Shown here: piece by piece, positions 17,884 to 26,919 of the stretch
Position numbering within the stretch: position 1 is the first letter of the stretch
Layout: each line of letters begins with the position of its first letter
Source of the DNA: Phyllobacterium trifolii
GTDB lineage: Bacteria; Pseudomonadota; Alphaproteobacteria; Rhizobiales; Rhizobiaceae
Reading direction: 5' to 3'
Length of the DNA stretch: 64,000 nucleotides
NCBI RefSeq assembly: GCF_014192095.1
Contig: NZ_JACHXN010000007.1
Location: forward strand, 1 to 64,000
Made by a program: the position numbers and the translations under genes
Notes under the pieces: generated by a model
What the model was told of the DNA's origin: nothing
Database searches by the model: none
What the model saw: the letters and a program-made list of their open reading frames with translations, nothing else

Positions 17884-18069
17884 CTTTGTGGGAGGATATT
17901 TGGGATCAGGACGCAGTATCGTTCCGCTCTAAGTGTCGCAGATATTTCTATTGTTAGTGACAGATGCAAGTTAGGAGAATTCTTTCATCCATCACTTTCA
18001 GGTGAGTGTTTGTTTATACTCGCGTGCCTGTGAAACATTGGGGCAAATAGCTGTGTCAAAGCTGGTGTC

Positions 18070-18204
18070 TCATGTCTGTCCCTTTGATGTGGCCTCGCAC
18101 TTGGCCATGGTGAACTTCGTGTGTGGGGGAGAAGCCCATGATCCGGAGATCAAGGCACCGGATATCAGGATCGAGTGAAAAGCGATTGCAAGTGGCAGCT
18201 TCAT
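18070..18204 (-). CDS. Small secreted protein
   Basis: 44 residues from ATG 18204 after AAGGAAGAG. MKLPLAIAFHSILISGALIS is a signal peptide with likely cleavage after GSWA, leaving about 20 residues (SPPHTKFTMAKCEATSKGQT). It lies directly downstream of the candidate small RNA terminator on the same strand, so it needs its own promoter or readthrough. Not recognised. Confidence 0.45.
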   Translation of the reverse strand: MKLPLAIAFHSILISGALISGSWASPPHTKFTMAKCEATSKGQT

Positions 18205-18240
18205 TTTTCTCTTCCTTGTCGTCTCCCGCCTGTTGACAAC

Positions 18241-18274
18241 AAAAGACCGCCCGGTGGGCTTCGGGCGGTCTTTT
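18241..18274 (-). terminator. Rho-independent terminator of candidate sRNA
   Basis: AAAAGACCGCCCG, an 8-base loop, CGGGCGGTCTTTT: 13-bp stem with T run on the minus strand (and on the plus, so possibly bidirectional). Confidence 0.85.
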
Positions 18275-18396
18275 GCGGACACGGGAGGATGTCCGGGCTT
18301 CAGCCGGGGGGAAACTGAAGCGTGGTAGCCGGGGGAACTACCTCGCCCATCGGAGTTCGACAGGCGCGGTGGTAGAGGTACAAACAATCAGCCCGA
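18241..18396 (-). ncRNA. Candidate trans-acting sRNA, alpha-r14/cuckoo (NfeR1-like) family
   Basis: Read on the minus strand, three hairpins stand in a row, then a strong terminator: GGTAG-TTCCCCCGG-CTACC, GCTTCAG-TTTCCCCCCGG-CTGAAGC and CGGACA-TCCTCCCG-TGTCCG. All loops expose C-rich anti-Shine-Dalgarno sequence (CCCCC, CCCCCC, CCTCCC). This is the layout described for the rhizobial cuckoo/alpha-r14 RNAs, whose CCUCCUCCC loops pair with ribosome sites of many mRNAs. A -10-like TATACT at 18408-18403 puts the 5' end near 18396, giving about 155 nt. No protein is encoded. The family call is by structure and loop motif only. Confidence 0.72.
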
Positions 18397-18781
18397 TGCG
18401 AAAGTATACATAGGTATGGTTTGCCCAAACACGTGGTCAGTTTTTAAGCCTTATCCCCGCAGCATTTACCGACTCCCCCTTCCATCAAATTCGTGATCGC
18501 TTCAACGCTGTTCGCGGCAAGCGAGAAGAGGATAGAGATACTGGGCTTGTATGGTGACCCGGCATGCCCGGCAACTTCTCGATCCGACCCACCTCTGTGA
18601 AAAGGATCTTACAAAAGGACAAACCGCGGCGGCCAGTATACCGCCCCACATCGGCGTTTTTTTAGCATCTCCCTCCCAATTGCCTGGCCGACCGGGATCG
18701 TCTGTTATCTTCAATGTGTACGACCAAAGCCTTCGGGCAAAGAGGACCTGCGAAAGTCGGAATCGACAAAATTGGTTACGT
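18397..18781. other. Intergenic region with no supported gene
   Basis: Holds the presumed promoter of the candidate sRNA at its left end. The minus-strand frame here is an out-of-frame continuation over the next gene. Nothing else recognised. Confidence 0.4.
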
Positions 18782-19045
18782 CTAACGACTTGTTTTCGAC
18801 GTTTTCGATGAACCATTCGCGGCCTCTCTGGCCAGGCGAAGTGCGCGCAGGCGTTCGGTCTTGGCTTCAGTGGCGCGTCCACTGGCCGCGTATTCCTCAA
18901 CAGCTTTTGCCGCCTCGCGTGCGCGTTGTTCCTGCATGACACGCAAGGGTGGCCGTGGGACTGCAGTGACATGATCATCACTGTAGGGCAGCGTCTCGTC
19001 GAAACGCTTTTGGTTTTTGGCCCATTTCACAGCTACAATATTCAT
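18782..19045 (-). CDS. Hypothetical charged helical protein
   Basis: 87 residues from ATG 19045 with GGAG upstream. MNIVAVKWAKNQKRFDETLP is followed by a long Arg/Glu/Ala-rich helix (VMQEQRAREAAKAVEEYAAS) that could form a coiled coil. No family recognised. The single transcript is flanked by non-coding stretches. Confidence 0.6.
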   Translation of the reverse strand: MNIVAVKWAKNQKRFDETLPYSDDHVTAVPRPPLRVMQEQRAREAAKAVEEYAASGRATEAKTERLRALRLAREAANGSSKTSKTSR

Positions 19046-19170
19046 GGAATCCGCTCCTTTGTTGATGAGTTTCCGCCGCGTCGATGACACGGCGGACTAG
19101 GAATTTTTCCCGTATCCGTTAGTCAACCGGCGGTCGTGACGGGTGGTACTTGATTTGGAACTTCCGAAAT

Positions 19171-19604
19171 CTATCTAATCGCCCGGAAATAGTGCTCGGC
19201 GTGTTGATAGCAGTTCTCAGCTTCTATTCTGTTTCCGGCACGCTCTTCGTCGCGAGCGCGGGCAAGATATCGCTCATAGCTGTGTTGAGCCTTCTGATTG
19301 AGAGAAGGAGGCAGCGGGGTTATGCCTGGCTTCTTCCTTGATCCAGTTTGGGTTATATTCATTCGGTCCTGAGCCGCTTGGCGGCTTACTCCTTTGGAAG
19401 GGAGCGGCCTTGACGTCGCAAGTTGAGGTTCGGGATGGGTCAATCGATTTGCTCGGCTACGATCTGGCGCATTTCCTCGCGTGTGAATCCCGACGCTAGC
19501 AGTTGGTGCGCGCTCATGATTTTCCTCGGCAACATGTTCGGCATTTTGGGTTCGATTGGTCGCGGGCTGACCGCGGTTTGTTTCATTTCGATATTGTTTT
19601 GCAT
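19171..19604 (-). pseudogene. DUF4167-type protein split by a frameshift
   Basis: From ATG 19604 one frame gives 54 residues ending SAHQLLASGFTREEMRQIVA and a stop at 19440. The neighbouring frame (from TTG 19443) carries a Pro-rich linker and then the DUF4167 signature SYERYLARARDEERAGNRIE, AENCYQHAEHYFRAIR to 19171. Joined by a one-base correction they make a protein of about 145 residues. DUF4167 proteins are alphaproteobacterial, usually with an RNA-binding-like basic N-terminus that this copy lacks. Alternatively the TTG start yields a short functional protein. Confidence 0.55.
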
Positions 19605-19982
19605 ATTAAAATCCATTCGCTGCGCAGCATCGCCCGCAGCCTGTCATTTTGAAAATACGTCGAATGCAAGCAAAGATGAGGCATGCTGCGTAAATGTCAG
19701 CATTCAAACTTTGAATGGTGCGGTAAAGATTCTGCGCTCAATTGGAGCCTGCAGAAATGGCCGGACTAATCTTGTCGACCAACCTTATATGGGTGAGAGG
19801 AAGAGGTATTTCAAGGGATCAGGCGCTTGGGTCTCCATTGGGAGCCCGGTGTTAAGAGCCCATAGTATCAGTTACTTATAATCTTCAAGGTGGCAGATGC
19901 TGTTCCCTCAAGGTAGTCTGACACAAAACATCGCCAATAGAGTGATGTCCGGAATCATCCTAAACTTCTGAAAAGGGTTGCC
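19605..19982. other. Intergenic region, nothing recognised
   Basis: About 380 bases between the DUF4167 remnant and the LD-carboxypeptidase gene. The plus-strand frame crossing it has no ribosome site and no recognisable domain. Confidence 0.4.
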
Positions 19983-20909
19983 ATGAAAGCCGAAGGTGCG
20001 ATTTGGCCAACAGGACTGAAGCCTGGCGACAAGGTGAGATTTGTGTCGCCGGCGAGCACTCCGGATAGAGATGACGTTTTTCAACGGGCACGAAAACTCG
20101 AAGGCTGGGGCCTCCGGGTGGACTATGGCCAGCACGCTTTCAAGAAGCGGTCGTATCTGGCGGGCACGGACGAAGAACGTGTTGCCGATTTCAACGCGGC
20201 CCTGCGCGATCCGGCAGTGCGCGCGATCTTCGCTACGCGTGGCGGAAAAGGCTCCTACCGGATCGCAGATCGACTGGATTTCGAGGCAGCAGGGCGGGAT
20301 CCGAAATTCCTGATTGGCTTCAGCGATATCACCATTATTCATTTGAACCTGTGGAAGAAATGCAGCTTGGTGAGCATTCATGGCTCACTTTTCAATGGTC
20401 GTTCTGGGCACGAAAATGCGGAGAATACGGATGCGCTTCGTACCGCGTTGATGACTTCGGACACCATCACCATAAAGGCCCGGCAAGTGGAAAATACCTT
20501 CGCACTCACAACGCAAGGATCTGCCAGAGGAAGGCTGATAGGCGGCAACCTCAGCATGGTTTCAACCGCAGCCGGGTGGGCCCTTCCGAACTTGAAGGGA
20601 GCGATCCTGCTGCTCGAAGCCGTCAACATGTATGTTGGCGAGGTCGACCGTCAGTTGACGATGCTGCGCAACGCAGGCCATCTTGACGGCTTGGCAGGTG
20701 TCGCACTGGGACAGTTTACCGACTTCAAGCCAAGCAGCGATAACTTCACCATCGTTGATCTGTTGCGCGAACATCTTGAACCTTTTGGCGTGCCGATTTT
20801 GGGAGGGTTACCGTTGGGACACGGCAGCAATCCCGTCAGCGCCATTCTGGGAGCTGTGGCACACCTTGATACCTCAGCCCGAGAATTGGTAATTACACGA
20901 GGTGCCTGA
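19983..20909 (+). CDS. LD-carboxypeptidase (peptidase S66, LdcA/MccF type)
   Basis: 308 residues with AAGGG before ATG 19983. The S66 triad is visible: nucleophile Ser114 in IGFSDIT, Glu212 in LLLEAVNMYVGEVDRQL and His280 in LPLGHG. The early RFVSPAS and TRGGKGSYRIADRLD blocks complete the fold. Members cleave the terminal D-Ala from murein tetrapeptides in recycling, or inactivate microcin C-like peptides; which applies is open. It overlaps or abuts the downstream kinase-fold gene, so the two are an operon. Confidence 0.92.
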   Translation: MKAEGAIWPTGLKPGDKVRFVSPASTPDRDDVFQRARKLEGWGLRVDYGQHAFKKRSYLAGTDEERVADFNAALRDPAVRAIFATRGGKGSYRIADRLDFEAAGRDPKFLIGFSDITIIHLNLWKKCSLVSIHGSLFNGRSGHENAENTDALRTALMTSDTITIKARQVENTFALTTQGSARGRLIGGNLSMVSTAAGWALPNLKGAILLLEAVNMYVGEVDRQLTMLRNAGHLDGLAGVALGQFTDFKPSSDNFTIVDLLREHLEPFGVPILGGLPLGHGSNPVSAILGAVAHLDTSARELVITRGA

Positions 20910-20934
20910 AACGAAACTCGCGGCAGATATCTCC

Positions 20935-21942
20935 ATGACAACAACCACGATCCAATATTCGACGCCGCACGTGGATACCATAACGGCGTTGCTTCGCGAT
21001 CGCTATGATCTGCCGGAGCCCTTGACAGTGAGGTTTCTGCGCCGTGGCTTTAATGACTCTTTCGAGGTCCGCACGGGCAGCAAGACATTGGGTGTGCTGC
21101 GATTGTCGGGTTCGCGCGTAAGTCCGGAATCCGTCAAATCAGAGACTAATTTTCTCGCTTTCCTCGACAAAAACAAACTTCCGATAGCAGCGCCAATCCC
21201 CACCCATAGCGGAGAGCTGTCTACCCAAATAGAAACACCCGACGGAATGCGGTCCGTCGTTCTGTTTCACTATGTTGACGGCGATGAACCAGGTCATCAC
21301 TCGGCAGAAGATGCGAAGGCACAAGGCATCACGATGGCCCGCATTCATGCGGCCGCAGGCACGTTTCCTCATTGGAACGTTGGCGGACACCGCCTCGATC
21401 TCGACCATCTGCTTCACCATCCTTTGGCGTCCGTTTTGGCGTTGGAACTCCTGGACGATGTTGCCCGCAAATCGCTCTCGGCTCTGGCGTCGAGATTATC
21501 GTCCGCCGTCGCTGCCATAGGCGGCCTGACCTGGGTGCGCTGTCATGGCGATTGCCATGGTGGCAACGCGCGGATTGCAAGAGATGGGCCTCTGAAAGGA
21601 CAGGCGATCTTCTTCGACTTTGATGACGGCGGTCCAGGATTTCTTGCCTACGATCTCGCCGTCTTTCTGTGGTCCGTTTCCCTCCAACGGGAGGGATATT
21701 CTCAGTGGCACGCTTTCATCGAGGGGTATCGGTCCGTTCGCCCGATAGACCCAATCGATCTCGAGGCGACACACCTCTTTGTGCCGATCCGGCATTTCTG
21801 GCTGTTGGGCAATTATGCCATCAAGACAGTCGAATGGGGTTCTGAACTGGTTTCAGCGAAGTGGCTGGCCAGGCAAACGGAATACATGCTGAAATGGGAA
21901 CAAGACAAACTGTTGCCCAGCGTTCTGTTAACTCCATCTTGA
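20935..21942 (+). CDS. Phosphotransferase (APH/SrkA-like fold) protein
   Basis: 335 residues from ATG 20935; a GTG at 20902 overlapping the previous stop is an alternative. The catalytic loop VRCHGDCHGGNARI and the metal-binding IFFDFDDGGPGFLAYDLA mark an aminoglycoside-phosphotransferase-fold kinase. The WLLGNYAIKTVEWGS C-terminus is like SrkA/YihE and homoserine-kinase II relatives. It probably phosphorylates a small molecule or protein serine. Coupling to an LD-carboxypeptidase suggests a role in peptide or cell-wall metabolism, which is inference. Confidence 0.85.
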   Translation: MTTTTIQYSTPHVDTITALLRDRYDLPEPLTVRFLRRGFNDSFEVRTGSKTLGVLRLSGSRVSPESVKSETNFLAFLDKNKLPIAAPIPTHSGELSTQIETPDGMRSVVLFHYVDGDEPGHHSAEDAKAQGITMARIHAAAGTFPHWNVGGHRLDLDHLLHHPLASVLALELLDDVARKSLSALASRLSSAVAAIGGLTWVRCHGDCHGGNARIARDGPLKGQAIFFDFDDGGPGFLAYDLAVFLWSVSLQREGYSQWHAFIEGYRSVRPIDPIDLEATHLFVPIRHFWLLGNYAIKTVEWGSELVSAKWLARQTEYMLKWEQDKLLPSVLLTPS

Positions 21943-22209
21943 CCGCTTCCCTTGTGCCATCTGGTGATTGGCCGCTTTTGGACCCATTGCAGACACTCAA
22001 CCCTCAACTTTGAACCACGCAACATTTCCTTTTGTTGCCAGCTACGTGAAGGCGTATATCGATTCGGATGGGTCTGTTCTCATCGCCTTTGGGCCAGAGC
22101 CGGCTTGTGTGTGCGCGCACGGATCGAACTTGTCACGAGGTTAATCCGCGCCTAGTGTTTGCAAAAGAAGCGCACTCGAACACCAAGGGGATGGGGCTTC
22201 GGTGACATC

Positions 22210-22713
22210 ATGGCTGCGGCACCAAACACAGCACATCGCGTGGCCTACACCATCAACGGTGTCATTCGGGTAGCTACAGTCGAACCGGGGGTGACGCTGC
22301 TCGATCTGCTGCGGGAGGAGTTTGATCTTACGGGCACCAAGAAGGGATGCGATCACGGCCAATGTGGTGCATGTACGGTGCTCATGAACGGTCATCGGAT
22401 CAACAGTTGCCTGGTGCTCGCCGTAAGCCGCAGCGGCTCCGTTGTCACAACCATCGAAGGGATTGGAACTTCCGACGGGCTTCATCCGCTGCAGGAGGCG
22501 TTCGTGAAACATGACGCTCTCCAATGCGGATACTGTACGCCCGGGCAAATTTGCTCCGCCATTGGGTTGATTTCGGAAGGTACGGCGAAGACGCGGGACG
22601 AGATACGCGAAGGCATGAGCGGCAACCTCTGTCGCTGTGGTGCCTATACCGGGATCGTGGATGCGATCGAAGAAGTCATGGCAGCTGTATCCGATGCGGA
22701 GTCTTTGCCATGA
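22210..22713 (+). CDS. paoA: Aldehyde oxidase small subunit, two [2Fe-2S] clusters (PaoA type)
   Basis: 167 residues from ATG 22210. The plant-type cluster motif GCDHGQCGACTV with the later Cys in INSCLVLA, plus the second cluster CGYCTPGQICS and CRCGAYTGI, define the iron-sulfur subunit of xanthine-oxidase-family enzymes. E. coli PaoA starts with a Tat signal; this protein does not, so it is probably cytoplasmic. The stop overlaps the ATG of the FAD subunit (ATGA). It passes electrons from molybdenum to FAD. The specific symbol rests on operon type rather than proven substrate. Confidence 0.88.
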   Translation: MAAAPNTAHRVAYTINGVIRVATVEPGVTLLDLLREEFDLTGTKKGCDHGQCGACTVLMNGHRINSCLVLAVSRSGSVVTTIEGIGTSDGLHPLQEAFVKHDALQCGYCTPGQICSAIGLISEGTAKTRDEIREGMSGNLCRCGAYTGIVDAIEEVMAAVSDAESLP

Positions 22714-23729
22714 AGCGGTTCACATATGTCCGAGCCGTGTCGATAGATCAGGCGATCGAAAGTCTCTCCGTCCATCCAGACGCAAAATTGCTGGCCGGAG
22801 GCACCAACCTCGTTGATTTGATGAAGTACGACGTTGCGACACCGACAACCATCATCGACATCAACGATTTGCCGCTCCGTGAGATTAGCGAAACCGCGGA
22901 TGGAGGATTGCGGATCGGCGCGCTCGTGACAAACTCGGACGTTGCCGTCCACCCTTCCGTCGCGCGGCATTATCCTTTGCTGGCGAGCGCCATCCTCGCC
23001 GGCGCGTCGGCCCAGTTGCGCAACGCGGCCACGGTTGCGGGCAACCTCATGCAGAGAACGCGTTGCTCATATTTTTATGACGTGCTGACGCCTTGCAACA
23101 AACGAGCGCCGGGTAGCGGATGTCCGGCTCGGCCAGGGCTGAACCGCAACCATGCCATTCTCGGCGCAAGCGAGCTTTGCGTGGCAACGCATCCCTCGGA
23201 CATGTGCGTCGCCCTGGCTGCCATCGGAGCGACAATCATAGTCCAAGGTCCGAATGGACTGCGGGCGATACCTCTGGCTGACTTTCACAGACTGCCGGGC
23301 GACGCGCCCGAGAAAGACACGACTCTGTTCGGCAACGAAGTCATTCTTGGTATCGAGTTGCCCCCGGTTCTCGAGCATCATCGATACAGCTATTTGAAGA
23401 TCCGCGATCGCCTGTCCTACGCCTTTGCCATCGTCTCGGCTGCCGTATGGCTGACGATCGACGACGAAGCGGCGATTTCGACCGCCCAAATTGCCTTGGG
23501 CGGCGTTGCGCACAAACCTTGGCGGAACACGGCGGCGGAAGCACTATTAATCGGGCGGCCCGCATCTCGTGTGAACTTCGAGCAGTTCGCTTCGATGCTG
23601 CTGTCGGGCGCTGTGGCGTTGTCGGAGAACGACTTCAAGATAGACCTGGCTCGCAGAACCGTCGTCCGAGCGCTGGAACAGGCCGCATCACGAACGCCGC
23701 AGTCGCAGTCCGACAAGCGAATCCATTGA
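22710..23729 (+). CDS. paoB: Aldehyde oxidase FAD-binding subunit (PaoB type)
   Basis: 339 residues. FAD-binding motifs are LLAGGTNLVDLMK and NAATVAGNLMQRTRC. Between them and the C-terminal domain lies a Cys-rich insert (RCSYFYDVLTPCNKRAPGSGC, later Cys in SELC) that binds an extra [4Fe-4S] cluster in PaoB and 4-hydroxybenzoyl-CoA reductase relatives. It accepts electrons from the small subunit. Start overlaps paoA; the next gene begins 8 bases after its stop. Confidence 0.88.
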   Translation: MKRFTYVRAVSIDQAIESLSVHPDAKLLAGGTNLVDLMKYDVATPTTIIDINDLPLREISETADGGLRIGALVTNSDVAVHPSVARHYPLLASAILAGASAQLRNAATVAGNLMQRTRCSYFYDVLTPCNKRAPGSGCPARPGLNRNHAILGASELCVATHPSDMCVALAAIGATIIVQGPNGLRAIPLADFHRLPGDAPEKDTTLFGNEVILGIELPPVLEHHRYSYLKIRDRLSYAFAIVSAAVWLTIDDEAAISTAQIALGGVAHKPWRNTAAEALLIGRPASRVNFEQFASMLLSGAVALSENDFKIDLARRTVVRALEQAASRTPQSQSDKRIH

Positions 23730-23737
23730 GGGAAAAG

Positions 23738-25942
23738 ATGGATCAAGAGCAGACGGTCACGGGCAAGAGCATTTTCCGAATTGACGGACCGCCGAAGGTT
23801 CGGGGCGAGGCCAAATATGCTGCCGAATATAAAGTTCCCGATCTCCTGCATGCGTACGTTGTGACGGCGTCGATCGCCAAGGGGCGGATACTGTCAATCG
23901 ATCTCTCTGCCGCCAGACAATTCCCGGGCGTGGTCGAGATTCTGTCGCACAAAAATCGCCCATGGTTCTGGCCGGTCTCGTTTCTTTATAAGGATGCAGC
24001 GGGTCCGCCGGGAAAACCGTTCATGCCGCTCTACGACGACCGCGTGCATTTCAGCGGTCAACCCGTGGCTCTGGTTATAGCCGAAAGCTATGAGGCCGCG
24101 CGCGATGCGGCCGCGTTGGTCGGTGTCACGTATAAGGCCGAGCCACATGCAACCGACCTCGCAAGATCGCCGGCGTTCATACCGCGGAAACACCGGATCG
24201 GCGTCGCCCCTGTCCCTCATCCGACGGGAGACGCCGACCGGGCGTTCGCAAGTGCTCCCGTGAAAATCGAGGCGGCCTACACCACCTCTCCGGAAAACCA
24301 TCATCCCATGGAACTGTTTGCAACGACGGTGGAATGGGGTGACAACATCGTCACGGTTTACGACAAGACGCAGAGCCCAAAGAGCGTGGAACTCTTTCTA
24401 AAAGTCGCGTTCCGCTTGATCGGACGCAAAGTGCGGGTTGTCAGCAGCTATGTCGGCGGTGGGTTCGGTCTTGGTTTGCGGCCCCAGCAATCGGTCTTTC
24501 TGGCTGTGATGGCCGCAAAGTCACTCAAGCGGTCGGTCCGGCTGGTGCTGCCGCGCGACCACATGTTTGCGCTCGGGTACCGAGCCAACACCGTCCAAAC
24601 CGTCTCGCTCGCGGCCGACGAGAAAGGCCGCTTGCAAGCGATCAGGCATAAGGCCATTGCCGCCACCTCGCAATTCGAGGATGCCCAGGATCCGATTCTG
24701 CTGTTCTCTGCTAGCCTCTATCGCTGCGACAACGTCAAACTCAACTACGAACTGGCGAAACTCGACACCGTTTCGCCATGTGACATGCGCGCTCCGGGTG
24801 CGGCGACGGGAATGTTTGCGCTGGAATCCGCAATGGACGAGCTGGCTTATGCCCTCGGGGCCGACCCTCTGGCTCTGCGGCTCACAAACTACACCGAGCG
24901 CGACCAGAGCGAAAACCGCCCGTTCAGCAGCAAGGCTCTGCGTGAATGCTACGCTCAGGGAAGCGAGCGCTTTGGCTGGGACAAGCGCAGTCACGCGCCG
25001 CGGTCGATGCGGGAGGACAAAGAACTGATCGGCTGGGGCATGGCTACAGGAGCCTGGGAGGCTGCGATGTCACCAGCGCCCGCGCGGGCAGAAGTAAGGC
25101 TCAGAAGCGACGGTAAGTTTGAAGTAACATCGTCCATCACCGACATTGGCACGGGGACTTACACGATCCTCAGCCAGATTGCAGCGGACGAGTTGGAGAC
25201 GCCAATTGAACGTATTGTTGTACGGCTCGGGGATTCAGCGTTACCCTTCAATCCCATCCAGGGCGGCTCATGGACGGCAGCAACCTCTGGCGCTGCCGTC
25301 CAGTCCGCTTGCCGCAAGCTCAAGGCCAAAATCACGTCGCAGGCTAAAAAAGCGGGCGTTCTGGACCGTCGGCCGGGTACGGAACTGCTTTCGGCCTCTG
25401 CTCTTGCCGATTTGTTGAAACTCCGGCGCGGCGGCGAACTAAGCGCCACCGGCACGATGTTCAGCCCCCCGTTCGGCAAGAGATTTTCCAGTGCCACCCA
25501 TGCAGCGGTGTTTGCCGAAGTCCGGGTCGACGAGGAGCTATCGGTGGTTCGGGTCACCCGCATCGTTTGTGCTGTAGCCGCCGGCCGCATCCTGAACCCG
25601 ACCACTGCCCGCAGCCAGATTATCGGCGCAACTGTCATGGGGATCGGCAAAGCGTTGCACGAGGATACCGCCTACGATCACAACCTCGGGCGCTGCATGG
25701 CGCACAGTTTCGGTGACTATCACATTCCTTCCAATGCCGACGTGTACGACATAGACGTGGTTTTCGTCGACGAAACGGATACCCAAGTCAGCCCGCTTGG
25801 CGTGAAGGGCGTGGGCGAAATCGGAGTCGTTGCTGTGGCACCTGCCATCGCAAATGCAATTTTCCATGCGACGGGACAAAGGATGCGAGATCTGCCGATC
25901 ACCATCGATCGTCTGGCTCGCGCCAGAAGCCGTGCCTCTTAG
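23738..25942 (+). CDS. paoC: Aldehyde oxidase molybdenum-binding subunit (PaoC type)
   Basis: 734 residues from ATG 23738 (GAGGGAAAAG upstream). Family blocks are GKSIFRIDGPPKVRGEAKYA, the moco-binding GGGFGLGL and MRAPGAATGMFALE, and the catalytic base Glu694 in GVKGVGEIG. Subunit order small-FAD-large is that of PaoABC aldehyde oxidases, which oxidise aromatic and other aldehydes to acids. No XdhC/PaoD-type maturation chaperone follows, so maturation must be supplied from elsewhere. A separate secreted-protein gene under a stress promoter comes next. Confidence 0.9.
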   Translation: MDQEQTVTGKSIFRIDGPPKVRGEAKYAAEYKVPDLLHAYVVTASIAKGRILSIDLSAARQFPGVVEILSHKNRPWFWPVSFLYKDAAGPPGKPFMPLYDDRVHFSGQPVALVIAESYEAARDAAALVGVTYKAEPHATDLARSPAFIPRKHRIGVAPVPHPTGDADRAFASAPVKIEAAYTTSPENHHPMELFATTVEWGDNIVTVYDKTQSPKSVELFLKVAFRLIGRKVRVVSSYVGGGFGLGLRPQQSVFLAVMAAKSLKRSVRLVLPRDHMFALGYRANTVQTVSLAADEKGRLQAIRHKAIAATSQFEDAQDPILLFSASLYRCDNVKLNYELAKLDTVSPCDMRAPGAATGMFALESAMDELAYALGADPLALRLTNYTERDQSENRPFSSKALRECYAQGSERFGWDKRSHAPRSMREDKELIGWGMATGAWEAAMSPAPARAEVRLRSDGKFEVTSSITDIGTGTYTILSQIAADELETPIERIVVRLGDSALPFNPIQGGSWTAATSGAAVQSACRKLKAKITSQAKKAGVLDRRPGTELLSASALADLLKLRRGGELSATGTMFSPPFGKRFSSATHAAVFAEVRVDEELSVVRVTRIVCAVAAGRILNPTTARSQIIGATVMGIGKALHEDTAYDHNLGRCMAHSFGDYHIPSNADVYDIDVVFVDETDTQVSPLGVKGVGEIGVVAVAPAIANAIFHATGQRMRDLPITIDRLARARSRAS

Positions 25943-26045
25943 CAAGCTAGGAGCAAAGCTTCTCTCTTTGTCGGGGAGGCGGCGCCGGGGTGCTTCAGGA
26001 AACTCGCGCTGCATTTCAAGGAATCATCGTAGACCCAAATTTTGC

Positions 26046-26109
26046 GGAACAGCAGTTGATCTGCCCGTTCATCCGATCCCAACAGGAACCTTCCTGCCGA
26101 ACAACGGTT
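26046..26109 (+). promoter_or_regulatory. EcfG-type promoter(s)
   Basis: The main candidate is GGAAC at 26085-26089, 16 bases, GGTT at 26106-26109, 32 bases before the secreted-protein gene. A second, weaker GGAAC-N15-CGTT begins at 26046. Confidence 0.7.
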
Positions 26110-26141
26110 GTTGTCACAAGGCACCTATGGAGGAGACCGTT

Positions 26142-26498
26142 ATGAAACCAATTGCTTCAATTTTTGTCGCCGCCGCTATTTCCGCGATGGCGATGTCAAC
26201 TGCCGTGGCTGATTGCCCGGACGCAGCGAAGAAAGACAGCCAAGCGGGCATAGCGAAGGACGGCACGAAAGCCCCGATGCAGGACAGCGCCAACAGCACG
26301 ACCCAGACTGGAGCCGCCAGTGTGGGCACCACGACAAGCTCCAGCACGGCAGCCAAAACCGAGCAAAAGTCCGGCGACGCGATGCCCATGGCGGCCGACA
26401 AAAATCAGGCGGCATCGCAGCAGGATGTCCAGGCCCAGCAGAAAGGCGACAAGACTGCCGCCGCTTCGGCCGATGCCGACAAGGATTGCAAAAGCTAA
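26142..26498 (+). CDS. Secreted low-complexity stress protein
   Basis: 118 residues from ATG 26142 with GGAGGAGA. Signal peptide MKPIASIFVAAAISAMAMST with cleavage near AVA-DCP. The mature chain is rich in Ala, Ser, Thr, Gln and Asp with single Cys near each end (DCPDAAKK and DKDCKS), which could form a disulfide. Repeating KDGTKAPMQ and ADKNQAASQQDVQAQQ-type segments are seen in rhizobial secreted proteins of unknown function. The EcfG promoter suggests stress induction. Confidence 0.75.
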   Translation: MKPIASIFVAAAISAMAMSTAVADCPDAAKKDSQAGIAKDGTKAPMQDSANSTTQTGAASVGTTTSSSTAAKTEQKSGDAMPMAADKNQAASQQDVQAQQKGDKTAAASADADKDCKS

Positions 26499-26507
26499 AG
26501 TTGGCAA

Positions 26508-26541
26508 CCGTTGGACACGTAGACCATGACGCGTCCAACGG
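26508..26541 (+). terminator. Hairpin terminator
   Basis: CCGTTGGAC ... GTCCAACGG, 9-bp stem with a 16-base loop, ten bases after the preceding stop; no T run. Confidence 0.5.
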
Positions 26542-26662
26542 AGAATGTCCCACAAACAATTGGCTTTGCGGCAGAGTCTGTCTGCTGCCTCCTTTGCGAT
26601 GTGAGTATCTGCGCAGACAGCAAGGCACACCAAAAGCCACGCCGCGGCTGACGAGAGGTGGC

Positions 26663-26687
26663 GGAACGAAGGTATAATCTGGCCGTT
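26663..26687 (+). promoter_or_regulatory. EcfG-type promoter (GGAAC-N16-CGTT)
   Basis: GGAAC at 26663-26667, 16 bases, CGTT at 26684-26687, 31 bases before the 62-residue gene at 26719. Full consensus. Confidence 0.75.
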
Positions 26688-26718
26688 GAGCTCGGCGAAG
26701 TAACGAGGAGGACATGCG

Positions 26719-26907
26719 ATGGGTATCGAGCAAGCTCCAACAGAAAAAGGCAGGCAAGCCGCGCGCGGATTGAGAAAGAGCGCCGCAGCGGATGAAAAGA
26801 GGGTCGAGTCGCAAAAAGGTTCTGACCTCGCCAAGGGTGCAGATCGCTTTGAGGAACGCTCGAAAAGTTCCGACGGCAAGAGCGCGGGAAAAAAGCAGGG
26901 CCTTTGA
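26719..26907 (+). CDS. 62-residue hydrophilic stress protein
   Basis: MGIEQAPTEKGRQAARGLRK and a Lys/Ser/Asp-rich remainder (FEERSKSSDGKSAGKKQGL). No hydrophobic core; probably disordered. GAGGAGG lies upstream, and an EcfG promoter fits the spacing. Not assigned to a family. A decayed DUF3606 and membrane-protein pair follows, whose intact copy at 53063-53481 also has an EcfG-like promoter. Confidence 0.7.
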   Translation: MGIEQAPTEKGRQAARGLRKSAAADEKRVESQKGSDLAKGADRFEERSKSSDGKSAGKKQGL

Positions 26908-26919
26908 ACGGCAATTCCG

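Noticed and set aside
18070-18387. 105-residue minus-strand open frame extending over the sRNA
   Set aside because: The upstream part covers three perfect hairpins and a terminator and has no ribosome site; only the last 44 codons have one.
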